Shown here: positions 34,342-42,264 of the stretch, piece after piece | Numbering within the stretch: position 1 is the first letter of the stretch | Layout: every line of letters begins with the position of its first letter | Assembly (NCBI GenBank): GCA_026417575.1 | Contig: JAOACZ010000007.1 | Location: 1-48,541, forward strand | Reading direction: 5' to 3' | Length of the DNA: 48,541 bases | DNA from: a bacterium | Lineage (GTDB): Bacteria; Auribacterota; UBA3054; JAPLST01 | Notes under the pieces: model-generated | Told to the model about the DNA's origin: nothing | The model's input: only the letters and a program-made list of their open reading frames with translations | Databases searched by the model: none | Translations under genes and position numbers: made by a program

Positions 34342-35078
34342 AGCATACCATGCTTGTTTTTGTAATAGTTCCGGTTACTCTTGCCGCCGCATATGCTGGC
34401 GTGCTACGCGCTGTCACGCAGATGTACACCCTGGTTAATTATCAAGGAATCGTTGAAATTGAAGGCGGCGCCTACACCGGCGATGGCTACTTCAAATTTG
34501 CCTTTAGCGATGCTAGCGGCGTCTCCAATCTCTGGGCTAACGACTCACAACCTGTGGGGGAGCCGCAAGAAGCTATCATGCTGTCTCTCACCAACGGTTT
34601 CTTCACCATAGCACTTGGCAACCCGACCCTCATGCACCCACTGCCACGCAATGTGTTCGTTCCTGGCACGGACGTGTGGCTTACGGTGTGGTTTTCTTTC
34701 ATCCAAACTGGTACCTATGCCCAGCTCGGCCCACGCCAGCGCGTGTTGCCTGTGCCCACCGCCGTCAACGCAGACATGCTTGACGGCTTCGACTACGAAA
34801 CCGTGGTGGCCAACGCCACGAACGTGGCCCTCTCCTCGGCGGTTACCACATTTACTAACATGTTCTTGCTCAAAGCCGGCGACACCTGTACCGGCCAGTT
34901 GCGCATTTCCAACGTCATTGTCGACACAACCTTGGATGTCACCGGCGGCGATGTCTCAATCGCTCCCGGCCAGCGCGTCTATCTCGACGGCCGTGACGGG
35001 AATACATACATCACCCGTAACAATGACGGTACTGTCAGTATTTACAAAGGCAACCAACCCATTCTCGTCATCGAGTAA
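34338..35078 (+). CDS. secreted fibre-assembly-type protein
   Basis: A 246-aa exported protein. TTG at 34338 is preferred: it lies 5 nt after GAGGAAGG, overlaps the previous stop as TTGA and gives signal peptide KHTMLVFVIVPVTLAAAYA. Residues about 25-150 follow a pattern I know from many surface-fibre proteins of environmental bacteria: YQGIVEIEGGAYTGDGYFKF, TNGFFTIALGN, LGPRQRVLPVPTAVNADMLDG. The C-terminal part has a tail-fibre-like GDTCTGQL and ends in a short beta repeat (YITRNNDGTVSIYKGNQPIL). It is followed 21 nt later by the neck-motif repeat protein, whose C-terminus ends similarly. Confidence 0.65.
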   Translation: MKHTMLVFVIVPVTLAAAYAGVLRAVTQMYTLVNYQGIVEIEGGAYTGDGYFKFAFSDASGVSNLWANDSQPVGEPQEAIMLSLTNGFFTIALGNPTLMHPLPRNVFVPGTDVWLTVWFSFIQTGTYAQLGPRQRVLPVPTAVNADMLDGFDYETVVANATNVALSSAVTTFTNMFLLKAGDTCTGQLRISNVIVDTTLDVTGGDVSIAPGQRVYLDGRDGNTYITRNNDGTVSIYKGNQPILVIE

Positions 35079-35099
35079 CCAGAACCCTGGAGACGAAAC

Positions 35100-36398
35100 A
35101 TGAAAACCACACAACTCCTTCTGACCGCTGCGTGCTTAGTTGTCTTGTGCATCGCGCCCGCGCACGCGATCAAATTCTATCAGGACATCAATATGCAGGG
35201 CGCTAACCTCATCAACGCCGGCGGCAACAAGATCACTAACCTCGCCCCCGGTACAGCTGACTGGGACGCTGTGAACGTCAGTCAGTTGACCAATGCGGCT
35301 GGCAACATCTACTCTACCATCAACAACCTTTCAAACTACATTGGCAACGTCATGATTACCAACGTCGCCAACTACAACTACCTCACCAGCCAGGTGAACG
35401 ATACCTACGTCAATGTAGATGGGGACACCATGACCGGTCCGTTGACCATCAACAACAACCTGATCGTCAACGGAGAAATCTTTGCCGTGACGTCCACGTT
35501 TGTGAACATCGTGGTCAGCAACTCTGCGTTGATAGCCACGAATTTGTCCCTTCAAGGCATTCTTGACATGGGTGGCAATCAAATTACGAATCTCGCGCCC
35601 GGTACCAGCGGCATGGACGCTGTTAACTACAATCAATTATCTAACGCGATCGCAAACGCGGGTGGCAACCTTGTCGCGGCAACCAACGCAGTCGTTAACC
35701 AACTCATTATTTACGTGGACGCAGCAACGAACGCAGTCGGTCAAACCTGGGACGACCGCTGGGTCAATACAAGTGGCGATGACATGACCGGTATCCTCGG
35801 TATGGGCGGTAACCGGATTACCAACTTAGCACCTGGTGTCGCTGGCACTGACGCTGTCAACCTCAACCAATTGACCAACGCCACAAGCAACGCAAACGCC
35901 AACCTCAATGCCTTGTCCAACTACATCGCCAATGTGATGATTACTAACGTCGCCAACTACAACTACCTCACCAACCAGGTAAATGATACCTACGTTAACG
36001 TGAGCGGCGACGATATGACCGGTGTGCTTGGTATGGGAGGCAACCAGATCACCAACCTTGCACCGGCTACCCGCGGTGACATGGCCGTCAATTACACGCA
36101 ATTAACGAACGCGATGCAGCAGACCCAAAACGCCGTTGACTTGCAGAAAGCCTATGAAAATGGCAATACCATCACCACGTCGGCCGGCGAAGGTAATGTC
36201 AATATCGCCGGCACGCAAGCCCTTAACGTGACAGCAGCTGGCGGCATCAATGTCAACGGGGGCAATCTGAAGGTCAGTGGCTCGACCACGCACGGGATCC
36301 ATCTTGATGGCGCCACTGGCAACGAAGCGATTCGCTTGAATAGCAATGGCAAAATTGTCATCTACAGCGGTGGCTCCATTGCCATGGAATTTGAATAA
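35100..36398 (+). CDS. secreted repeat protein with trimeric-adhesin/tail-fibre neck motifs
   Basis: A 432-aa exported protein with signal peptide MKTTQLLLTAACLVVLCIAPAHA. Four copies of GGNxITNLAPG followed by DAVN or MAVN and xQL start near residues 41, 157, 236 and 311. This is the neck motif seen in trimeric autotransporter adhesins and phage fibres. A second unit, NVMITNVANYNYLT, occurs twice 195 residues apart (35334-35416 and 35919-36001), and tail-fibre GDxMTGxL occurs three times. Asn content is very high. There is no autotransporter beta-barrel and no sorting tail. Trimeric assembly is inferred from the motifs. GGAGA precedes the ATG. It lies in a four-gene exported fibre-like cluster. 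Confidence 0.7.
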   Translation: MKTTQLLLTAACLVVLCIAPAHAIKFYQDINMQGANLINAGGNKITNLAPGTADWDAVNVSQLTNAAGNIYSTINNLSNYIGNVMITNVANYNYLTSQVNDTYVNVDGDTMTGPLTINNNLIVNGEIFAVTSTFVNIVVSNSALIATNLSLQGILDMGGNQITNLAPGTSGMDAVNYNQLSNAIANAGGNLVAATNAVVNQLIIYVDAATNAVGQTWDDRWVNTSGDDMTGILGMGGNRITNLAPGVAGTDAVNLNQLTNATSNANANLNALSNYIANVMITNVANYNYLTNQVNDTYVNVSGDDMTGVLGMGGNQITNLAPATRGDMAVNYTQLTNAMQQTQNAVDLQKAYENGNTITTSAGEGNVNIAGTQALNVTAAGGINVNGGNLKVSGSTTHGIHLDGATGNEAIRLNSNGKIVIYSGGSIAMEFE

Positions 36399-36443
36399 GC
36401 TGCAATGTAACTGCACTTGCTCTTGCTTTACAGGTGAGACGTG

Positions 36444-37448
36444 ATGAGGACTTTGTCGAACCATACGTGCATAGCGTTGACGACACTTCTGGTGGGATCA
36501 GCTCTTGCTGCTGATACGCTTAGAATTCATCGTCACACCGACTTCACGCAAAAAACAGTCAGCAACGTCTCGGTGATGGTCACCGTCACAGGACTCGTCA
36601 CATTCGTCCCTGAGGCTAGCGACAGCATGCCGGTGCCGTACTGGCAGCTCACCAACTATGTCGCTGCCGCAACAAACGCCATCTCCCTGCTGCCCGGGCC
36701 CACAGGCCCAACAGGCCCGACCGGCCCGGGCGGCGGGGCCCCCGGCCCGACAGGACCCACGGGACCTACTGGGCCTACAGGCCCGACAGGCCCCCCTGGT
36801 CCCCAAGCTGACCTGATGATCATCTCTAATCAGTTTCTCCTCCTCTCCGGCGCCAACTACATGCTTGGCCCGCTCAACGCCGGCAATCTCCGTATCACAA
36901 ACGTCTCCGACCCGGTTTGGTTTAACGATGCCGCCACCAAACGCTACGTTGACAACTTAACCAACGCCCTCACTCTGCAGATCGGTGCCGCCACCAATTA
37001 CCTCACCTACCTCACGACCAATCTCTATGATTGCCTCAAGGTACGCGCGTATCGGACTGCCAATCAATCAATCCCCAACTCGACGTGGACGAAAGTAAGC
37101 TTTAATGCGGAAGAATATGACACCCAAGGTGTCTTTGACACAACAACGGCCCGTTTCGCACCTACCAACCGCCCGGGCTTCTACCAGGTAATCAGTTCTG
37201 TACGCTTCGCTGGCAGCTCCCAAGGCGATGTGCGCGAAGTCGCCATTTACAAAACCGGAGTTCTGCACTCGTACGGTACAACCGCTGCTGTTGCCGGACC
37301 CGGTCTGCGCACGGCCCAAATTGCCGACGTCGTTGAGTTGGGAACCAATGACTATGTAGAAATCTTTTGCTACCAAGATTCCAACGGTGCCCTCAATATC
37401 CTTGGCGGGCGATCCAATTCGTACGTGGTAATCTACCGTATCAACTAA
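36444..37448 (+). CDS. secreted collagen-like protein with C1q/TNF-like C-terminal domain
   Basis: A 334-aa exported protein. The ATG at 36444 is preferred over a GTG at 36441; the signal peptide core is ALTTLLVGSALA. Residues 85-121 form a collagen-like stretch of about 12 GPT/GPx triplets broken once by an extra Pro after GGA. A short neck follows (NAGNLRITNVSDPVWFNDAATKRYVD, phage-fibre-like). The C-terminal 130 residues resemble a C1q/BclA-type jelly roll (STWTKVSFNAEEYDTQGVFD, GFYQVISSVRF, NSYVVIYRIN). Such proteins form trimers with a globular head. No membrane anchor or PEP-CTERM is present, so it may be held by its neighbours in the cluster. Confidence 0.8.
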   Translation: MRTLSNHTCIALTTLLVGSALAADTLRIHRHTDFTQKTVSNVSVMVTVTGLVTFVPEASDSMPVPYWQLTNYVAAATNAISLLPGPTGPTGPTGPGGGAPGPTGPTGPTGPTGPTGPPGPQADLMIISNQFLLLSGANYMLGPLNAGNLRITNVSDPVWFNDAATKRYVDNLTNALTLQIGAATNYLTYLTTNLYDCLKVRAYRTANQSIPNSTWTKVSFNAEEYDTQGVFDTTTARFAPTNRPGFYQVISSVRFAGSSQGDVREVAIYKTGVLHSYGTTAAVAGPGLRTAQIADVVELGTNDYVEIFCYQDSNGALNILGGRSNSYVVIYRIN

Positions 37449-37480
37449 GCCCAGTTTGCGCTCTCCACCTCTCGCTTCGC

Positions 37481-37509
37481 TTGCCTTTGTTCACTCTTGT
37501 GAGTATACT
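37481..37509 (+). promoter_or_regulatory. promoter giving a leaderless pgsA mRNA
   Basis: TTGCCT (37481-37486) and TATACT (37504-37509) are separated by 17 nt. The -10 ends 5 nt before the ATG at 37515, so transcription should start at or within a base or two of the start codon. Confidence 0.6.
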
Positions 37510-37514
37510 ATGGT

Positions 37515-38126
37515 ATGCTCACACTCCCCAACCTTCTCACCATCCTGCGTGCGCTGTTAATCCCTCCAGCGCTGATTTGCGTCCTCGTAGATCCACCACG
37601 CCTTTATCTCCCTGGGCTGATCATCCTCTGGGTCACGCTGCTTACTGACGTGTTGGATGGCAAGCTCGCTTTTCGCCTCAACCAACGCTCAGCCTTCGGG
37701 GCGCTCTTTGATGCGCTCACAGACAAGATATTAATCCACGCCCTATTGGTTGCTTTCCTCGTGCGCGGCGCCTTCCCTGCTTGGCTTGTGCTCGCCATGT
37801 TCATCCGCGATATGTTTACAGACGGTCTACGTAATTTTGTGGCCGGCCGCGGCGTAGTGATGAAAGCATTTATCTGGGGTAAAATGAAGTTCGGCTTTCA
37901 ATTTGCTGCGCTCAATGCCGCTTTCCTCAGCGATCTCATCTCCGTGCCGTGGCTCCGTCCCCTCGGAGCGGTGTTGCTGGGGGTTGCCTTTGCCATCAGT
38001 CTGCCGGGCACCTTTGTCGTGATCCACGCTTGCGCACAGCTTGCCAGCCCGCCATCATCAGAAGCGTCCCCGCTGACTCAGGCACCACCCCATACAACGT
38101 CACCACGCTGTAGCCCGGAAGGGTGA
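37515..38126 (+). CDS. pgsA: CDP-alcohol phosphatidyltransferase (PgsA-like)
   Basis: A 203-aa inner-membrane protein; the start MLTLPNLLTILRALLIPP matches the PgsA N-terminus. It would join CDP-diacylglycerol to glycerol-3-phosphate for phosphatidylglycerol synthesis. The CDP-OH-P motif is DVLDGKLAF...GALFDALTD, with Asp45, Asp48, Asp66 and Asp70 present. The Arg that normally follows Ala52 is Phe53, with Arg one place later at 54. The last 25 or so residues (QLASPPSSEASPLTQAPPH onward) are Pro/Ser-rich and lie opposite the PEP-CTERM tail of a decayed GH30 gene on the other strand. A family member for another CDP-alcohol substrate is possible. Predicted leaderless. Confidence 0.85.
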   Translation: MLTLPNLLTILRALLIPPALICVLVDPPRLYLPGLIILWVTLLTDVLDGKLAFRLNQRSAFGALFDALTDKILIHALLVAFLVRGAFPAWLVLAMFIRDMFTDGLRNFVAGRGVVMKAFIWGKMKFGFQFAALNAAFLSDLISVPWLRPLGAVLLGVAFAISLPGTFVVIHACAQLASPPSSEASPLTQAPPHTTSPRCSPEG

Positions 38127-39680
38127 GCCGCACCTGCCCCTTGCCGCACCGACGTCCGCTTGCCGCGCGAAGTTCTCTGTGCTCGACGTCCGATACACCT
38201 GATACACCGTCGCTGGCGGCATTATCGGCGCTTGAATGATTACTTGTTCTCGCGTCGGCCGCATATTGACGAGCACCACAGTTACACTCCCCTCATCGGC
38301 ATGCACAAACGCGCTCGTGTTCAAACTGTGTATGTGCCATACTCACCCGCCCCGCTGGTCGAGCGAAGCCCGTTTTCAAACACTGCCTTGATCCGCCGCG
38401 CCCCGGCCGTACGTACAGTGCAAAGTGCTTGTACGCGCAATATTTCGTACTCTTATGCGGACTATTCGCATTGCTCTTTCCAAGCAAAATGTGTTCCTGC
38501 TCCGTGCTGATCGTGTCGATCATTTGCCAGTACGAATACGCACTCACATGTGCGTGGACCAGCGCATTGTGGATCTTCTGTGCTAGCGCGATCGCCTCAT
38601 TGCATGGTGTCCCACACTTCCAGTAAACCACGCCCCCTACCCGCCACATTCCAAAAACCAAATCAGTTTGCTGTCGTTCGTCACCCCACGCGCGTACAAC
38701 CACGACGCCCAATTTTCTGGTATACTCTATTTCCCCCCGCAGCAGGCAGCTAAATTTCGTCCCACATTCGAATCCGTGCCCATGGATCCATGCGATCCGT
38801 AAAAGTCCAACCTATCAATCAAGTCAGCATCACCTAGCTGTTTCACCGCTTCAATGTATCTCATCTGCTGGTTTAGCTACCACGGATTGACAGGCGTGTC
38901 TGTCACCCCCGCACAGTGCGCCCTTTACTTTTTGCCTTCACCCTGTACATTTTAAATGCGTCCCTCATCGCTTTTAGCGCGTGTGCATACTGCCACCGTT
39001 GTCCTCTCGCCTCAGGTGCGTTGGTTGTCCCTGGCCCGCGCTCGTACATGAGGCTGTCAAGCGGATTCTCAAAACAAACCTCATTTTGCACGCTGATCGC
39101 GTGGAGAGGTATGCCAAAATGCTGTTCAAATCCTTCACCCACGCTGCCATGTAGTGCCCAAACTGGGCGAGATTGGTGCTGTCCTGCAACAAGCTCCCGC
39201 CAATGCCCCCCATGTCGCACTTGCCAACCACAGCGTCGGCCTGGGCGCGCTCAGATCGCGCACATGGTACTGCATCATTCCCGTCAGGGCTTTCATCCAA
39301 TGAGGAGGCGACCACACTGAACCAACAACTCTTACCCCTTTCGTCTGCAGCGCGTTCGCCAGCAACCACGCGGCAAAGCCTGTAAACCCGAGCACTGCAG
39401 AGCGATTGAATTTGGACAACCCAATGTTTCTCTGCGGATTCTCCGACAACCACACCGGCGTCGCGTAATTTGCCTTGGAGTGCACTAAAACATTTTCGTC
39501 ATTGCCACCGGCAGGATGGTGCCCCCCAATTCCGGTACGTCTCCCGCCACGAGGTCTGATAATAGGGCGTGCTTTGCAAGGTCCACCTAATCAAGCACGT
39601 GCCCCAGCCCTCGATCATTCAATATCGCACGTTTTGGTCAAGTGTTAACATGGCCGCGACACCCGCAATGCTGCCCAACT
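37996..39680 (-). pseudogene. GH30-family glycoside hydrolase with PEP-CTERM tail, multiply frameshifted
   Basis: No single frame is open, but consecutive minus-strand blocks align in order with a GH30-type enzyme. IEGWGTCLIRW lies near 39610 with a stop just before it. GFTGFAAWL and VWSPPHWMKALTG span about 39400-39280. GGIGGSLLQ and YMAAWVKDL span 39210-39130. GIPLHAISVQNEVCFENPLD with the acid/base Glu context spans 39115-39050, and YIEAVKQLGDADLIDRLDFYG spans 38860-38790 in part. SKLIWFLECGG lies near 38660, where the nucleophile Glu would be. IHNALVHAHVSAYSYWQMID and KHFALYVRPG span 38570-38400, and SAFVHADEGSVTVVLVNMRP lies near 38300. The last block reads VRLTLPGYSVVTLYG then VPESAGTLLMM and RKRG, a PEP-CTERM-like tail, stop at 37996-37998. 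At least six frame changes and several stops make it nonfunctional. Its 3' end overlaps pgsA. Confidence 0.8.
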
Positions 39681-39717
39681 CACTGCCGCCACCACCGCTA
39701 TTCAAGACACATGAGGA

Positions 39718-42054
39718 TCATCGCCGTCCCCTTCCTCCCCGTTCCGCGTGCCCTCCGAAAATGGACCCGTAGCGCTTCAGATTCAGCGCTTCGACAAACG
39801 CGCTCACCTTGGTAAACGTGCTGCACGGGTCCGTCGTTTCATCCAAGCAATCCCCATCCAGTACCAAAAGCGGTATCCCAAGAGCTTGCAACTCCTCGCG
39901 TAGGTGTTTGATAAAGCTGCTGTCCGCCATCGAGCAGCGCCCAAACATGTGGTTGTAGAGGATACACCCATTCAAATGCGCATTGTGCGCATCGTCACAA
40001 ATGTGCTTGACGCGCAATTGTGGGTCGAGAAATCCCACTGTCAGCAGCTTGCGTGCCAGACTCCGATACGGATCATTCGGGTCCAATGCGTCCCAGCCGA
40101 CAAAATTCACTTCTTCAAACACAATCGGTGCATTGCACGTAAGCTCGATAAAGTCCAAAAGGCGCGTCCCATAAAATGGCGGCAAGTGGAGCCACAGCAG
40201 GCGGTGAGTATCATGTATTCCCACTTCATGTTCAATATCCTCTTTCCGCTCAAGCAGCTCTTCATACAACGTCTTTTGCAGCTGCACCATTTCTGCCTTC
40301 CCCCACAGCTGCGAAAAAATGTTGGCAAACAATATTGCCTCCGCACCGCGGAGGAGCGGCGGGCTTGTGTAGCGCAACTGATTCACTTTGAGCGCCCATT
40401 CTCGCGCCTCATTTGAACGTTCACATACCTCCCGCAGCCGGCCCATGTCCATCCGCAGTCCCAACGCCCGCTCCATTCGCCGCACGCTCTCCTCCAACCC
40501 TTCCGCAATGTGCTCAATGGCGTTCTCGTCGTGATGGAACGGTGTGTGCAGCGTGTAACAGCGCTCCTTGATCCCGTGCGTCCGGACTAAATCGGCAAAA
40601 ATGCGTTCGCCTTGCTGACATGGCTCCGTAGTCGTTACCGCAAAATCTGCTCGAGGCAAGTACTCGTCCCCCTCCAGCACGCGCAAAAACGAACAGGTTT
40701 CTGCCGAAAAACCCTTACATGCCGCGCGATCAAAAAAGTAGCGCAATTTCTTCTGATTGCGCCCACGGAGCGCCGCGTAGGTCTCCAACGTTAACATTCG
40801 CACACCTAGTGCATTGAGAATCTCCGCCGGAAAAAACAGATTCCGCCACACAAGCGGCGCCCCATCACGCGTCAAAAATTCGCTCCGGGTCAGTTGTGTG
40901 CGCAACGCCACCGCTTTGCTCATCCCCGCGCGGTGGATCAGTCGCTCGAACAACTTGATAACCTCGCGCCGGAGCCCCTCGTCTGTCACCGCTTCACGAA
41001 TCTGCTGAAAATCGGGGATGCCCAATTTTGTCTTCCCGTCCGCCGTCCGTCGCGTGGTTAATTTGTCCTTCAACTTCATCACTTCACGTTTGAGCCCTTG
41101 ATCATTGATCGCTTCTACCACCTCATGAAATTCAGGAAGGCTGATGCGAAAACGCGCCCGCTGATCAAAAACCCTGGGCACGTACCAGCCGCCACGCAAC
41201 GTCTTCCCCTCCACATACTCGCGCGCCAAACACGCCGCCCCCAACGCCCCCATCACTTGGTGAAACTCAGGTACAACAATTGTGTTTCCAGTAATCTCAT
41301 GTAAGTAGTACACCACAGCCCGATTTGCCGCTACCCCGCCCTGAAACACAATGTCGCCCTTATAATTCAAGAATAACTCTCCCACCCCGGACATTACTGT
41401 CCGTGCTTGCGCCCGACATGCGGCCGCAATGACATCGCCTATCGGATAACGATTCTTAAACTTGTTCACCGATGTCGCGCTCAACACCGCGCAAATGGAC
41501 GATACCTCCAACTCCGAATCGTAATTCACCCGCTCCGCCATTTCTTCTACAGGAATGTTCAGCTTCGCTGCCACACTGTCCAAGAACGCCCCCGTCCCCG
41601 CCGCACATATCCCACTCATCTTTGATTGCCACATCCCCATCCCTTCGTGATACAGCATCGCCTTGCTATCCTGGCCGCCGACATCCAAAATCGCTTTGCA
41701 CTCCGGGTAATAATGCCGCGCTCCCGCCACGTGCGCCGAGACTTCACTCACATAGGCATCATAGCGCACAAAGCGATGCAATTCATCCACAATTTGGCTT
41801 CCCGTCACCACCGTGCCCAAAACGGCCTCCTCGCGCACGCCACTCGCGGCGAGAAAATCATGAATAATTTTCCCGATCGCCCCTAAGTTGCATGCCCCGC
41901 ATCGATGACACAACCCTGTACAACTTAATTGCGCATCTGGGAGCGGTTTCGTGCGCCGATATAACGTGTGATGGACTTTCCCGCGTGCGGTCAGCAGAAC
42001 CGCTTTCAGCGTCGTCGAGCCAATATCAATTCCAAGATAATACTGTTTCTCCAT
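39718..42054 (-). CDS. fused activase/2-hydroxyacyl-CoA dehydratase-type protein (possible double-cubane reductase)
   Basis: A 778-aa fusion. Residues 1-265 are a BadF/BadG/HgdC ASKHA ATPase: GIDIGSTTLKA, VTGSQIV, DVGGQDSKA, and the bridging-cluster cysteines Cys150 in GICAAGTGAF and Cys188 in SSICAVLSAT. Cys45, Cys49, Cys52 and Cys55 (CTGLCHRCGAC) add an unusual CxxxCxxCxxC. A linker with two similar helical repeats (FHEVVEAINDQGLKREVMKL and FQQIREAVTDEGLRREVIKL) leads to an HgdB/FldB-like domain (about 375-778) with CKGFSAETCSF, TTEPCQQGERIF and HMFGRCSMADSSF. Related stand-alone pairs do ATP-driven low-potential reduction, as in 2-hydroxyacyl-CoA dehydratase or double-cubane cluster protein. 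The substrate is unknown. It lies downstream of fhs by 210 nt. Confidence 0.8.
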   Translation of the reverse strand: MEKQYYLGIDIGSTTLKAVLLTARGKVHHTLYRRTKPLPDAQLSCTGLCHRCGACNLGAIGKIIHDFLAASGVREEAVLGTVVTGSQIVDELHRFVRYDAYVSEVSAHVAGARHYYPECKAILDVGGQDSKAMLYHEGMGMWQSKMSGICAAGTGAFLDSVAAKLNIPVEEMAERVNYDSELEVSSICAVLSATSVNKFKNRYPIGDVIAAACRAQARTVMSGVGELFLNYKGDIVFQGGVAANRAVVYYLHEITGNTIVVPEFHQVMGALGAACLAREYVEGKTLRGGWYVPRVFDQRARFRISLPEFHEVVEAINDQGLKREVMKLKDKLTTRRTADGKTKLGIPDFQQIREAVTDEGLRREVIKLFERLIHRAGMSKAVALRTQLTRSEFLTRDGAPLVWRNLFFPAEILNALGVRMLTLETYAALRGRNQKKLRYFFDRAACKGFSAETCSFLRVLEGDEYLPRADFAVTTTEPCQQGERIFADLVRTHGIKERCYTLHTPFHHDENAIEHIAEGLEESVRRMERALGLRMDMGRLREVCERSNEAREWALKVNQLRYTSPPLLRGAEAILFANIFSQLWGKAEMVQLQKTLYEELLERKEDIEHEVGIHDTHRLLWLHLPPFYGTRLLDFIELTCNAPIVFEEVNFVGWDALDPNDPYRSLARKLLTVGFLDPQLRVKHICDDAHNAHLNGCILYNHMFGRCSMADSSFIKHLREELQALGIPLLVLDGDCLDETTDPCSTFTKVSAFVEALNLKRYGSIFGGHAERGGRGRR

Positions 42055-42264
42055 GCGCTAATTCTATCCTTTCCGTTCCTGAATGTCAAATACCTGCTGC
42101 CGCGCGCGTACCGTGAAGACCGCAACGTACCTGCCTTGCCGCCTGCATGTGCAAAACGAGTCGTCCCCTTGCTCGCATTTCCCATTCGCTGTGCCCCGTT
42201 TCTGCGCTCATCGCTTCCGCCCACGCAGCACCCCGTGCGCGTTCTCAGCGAAGATGCTGCCCTG

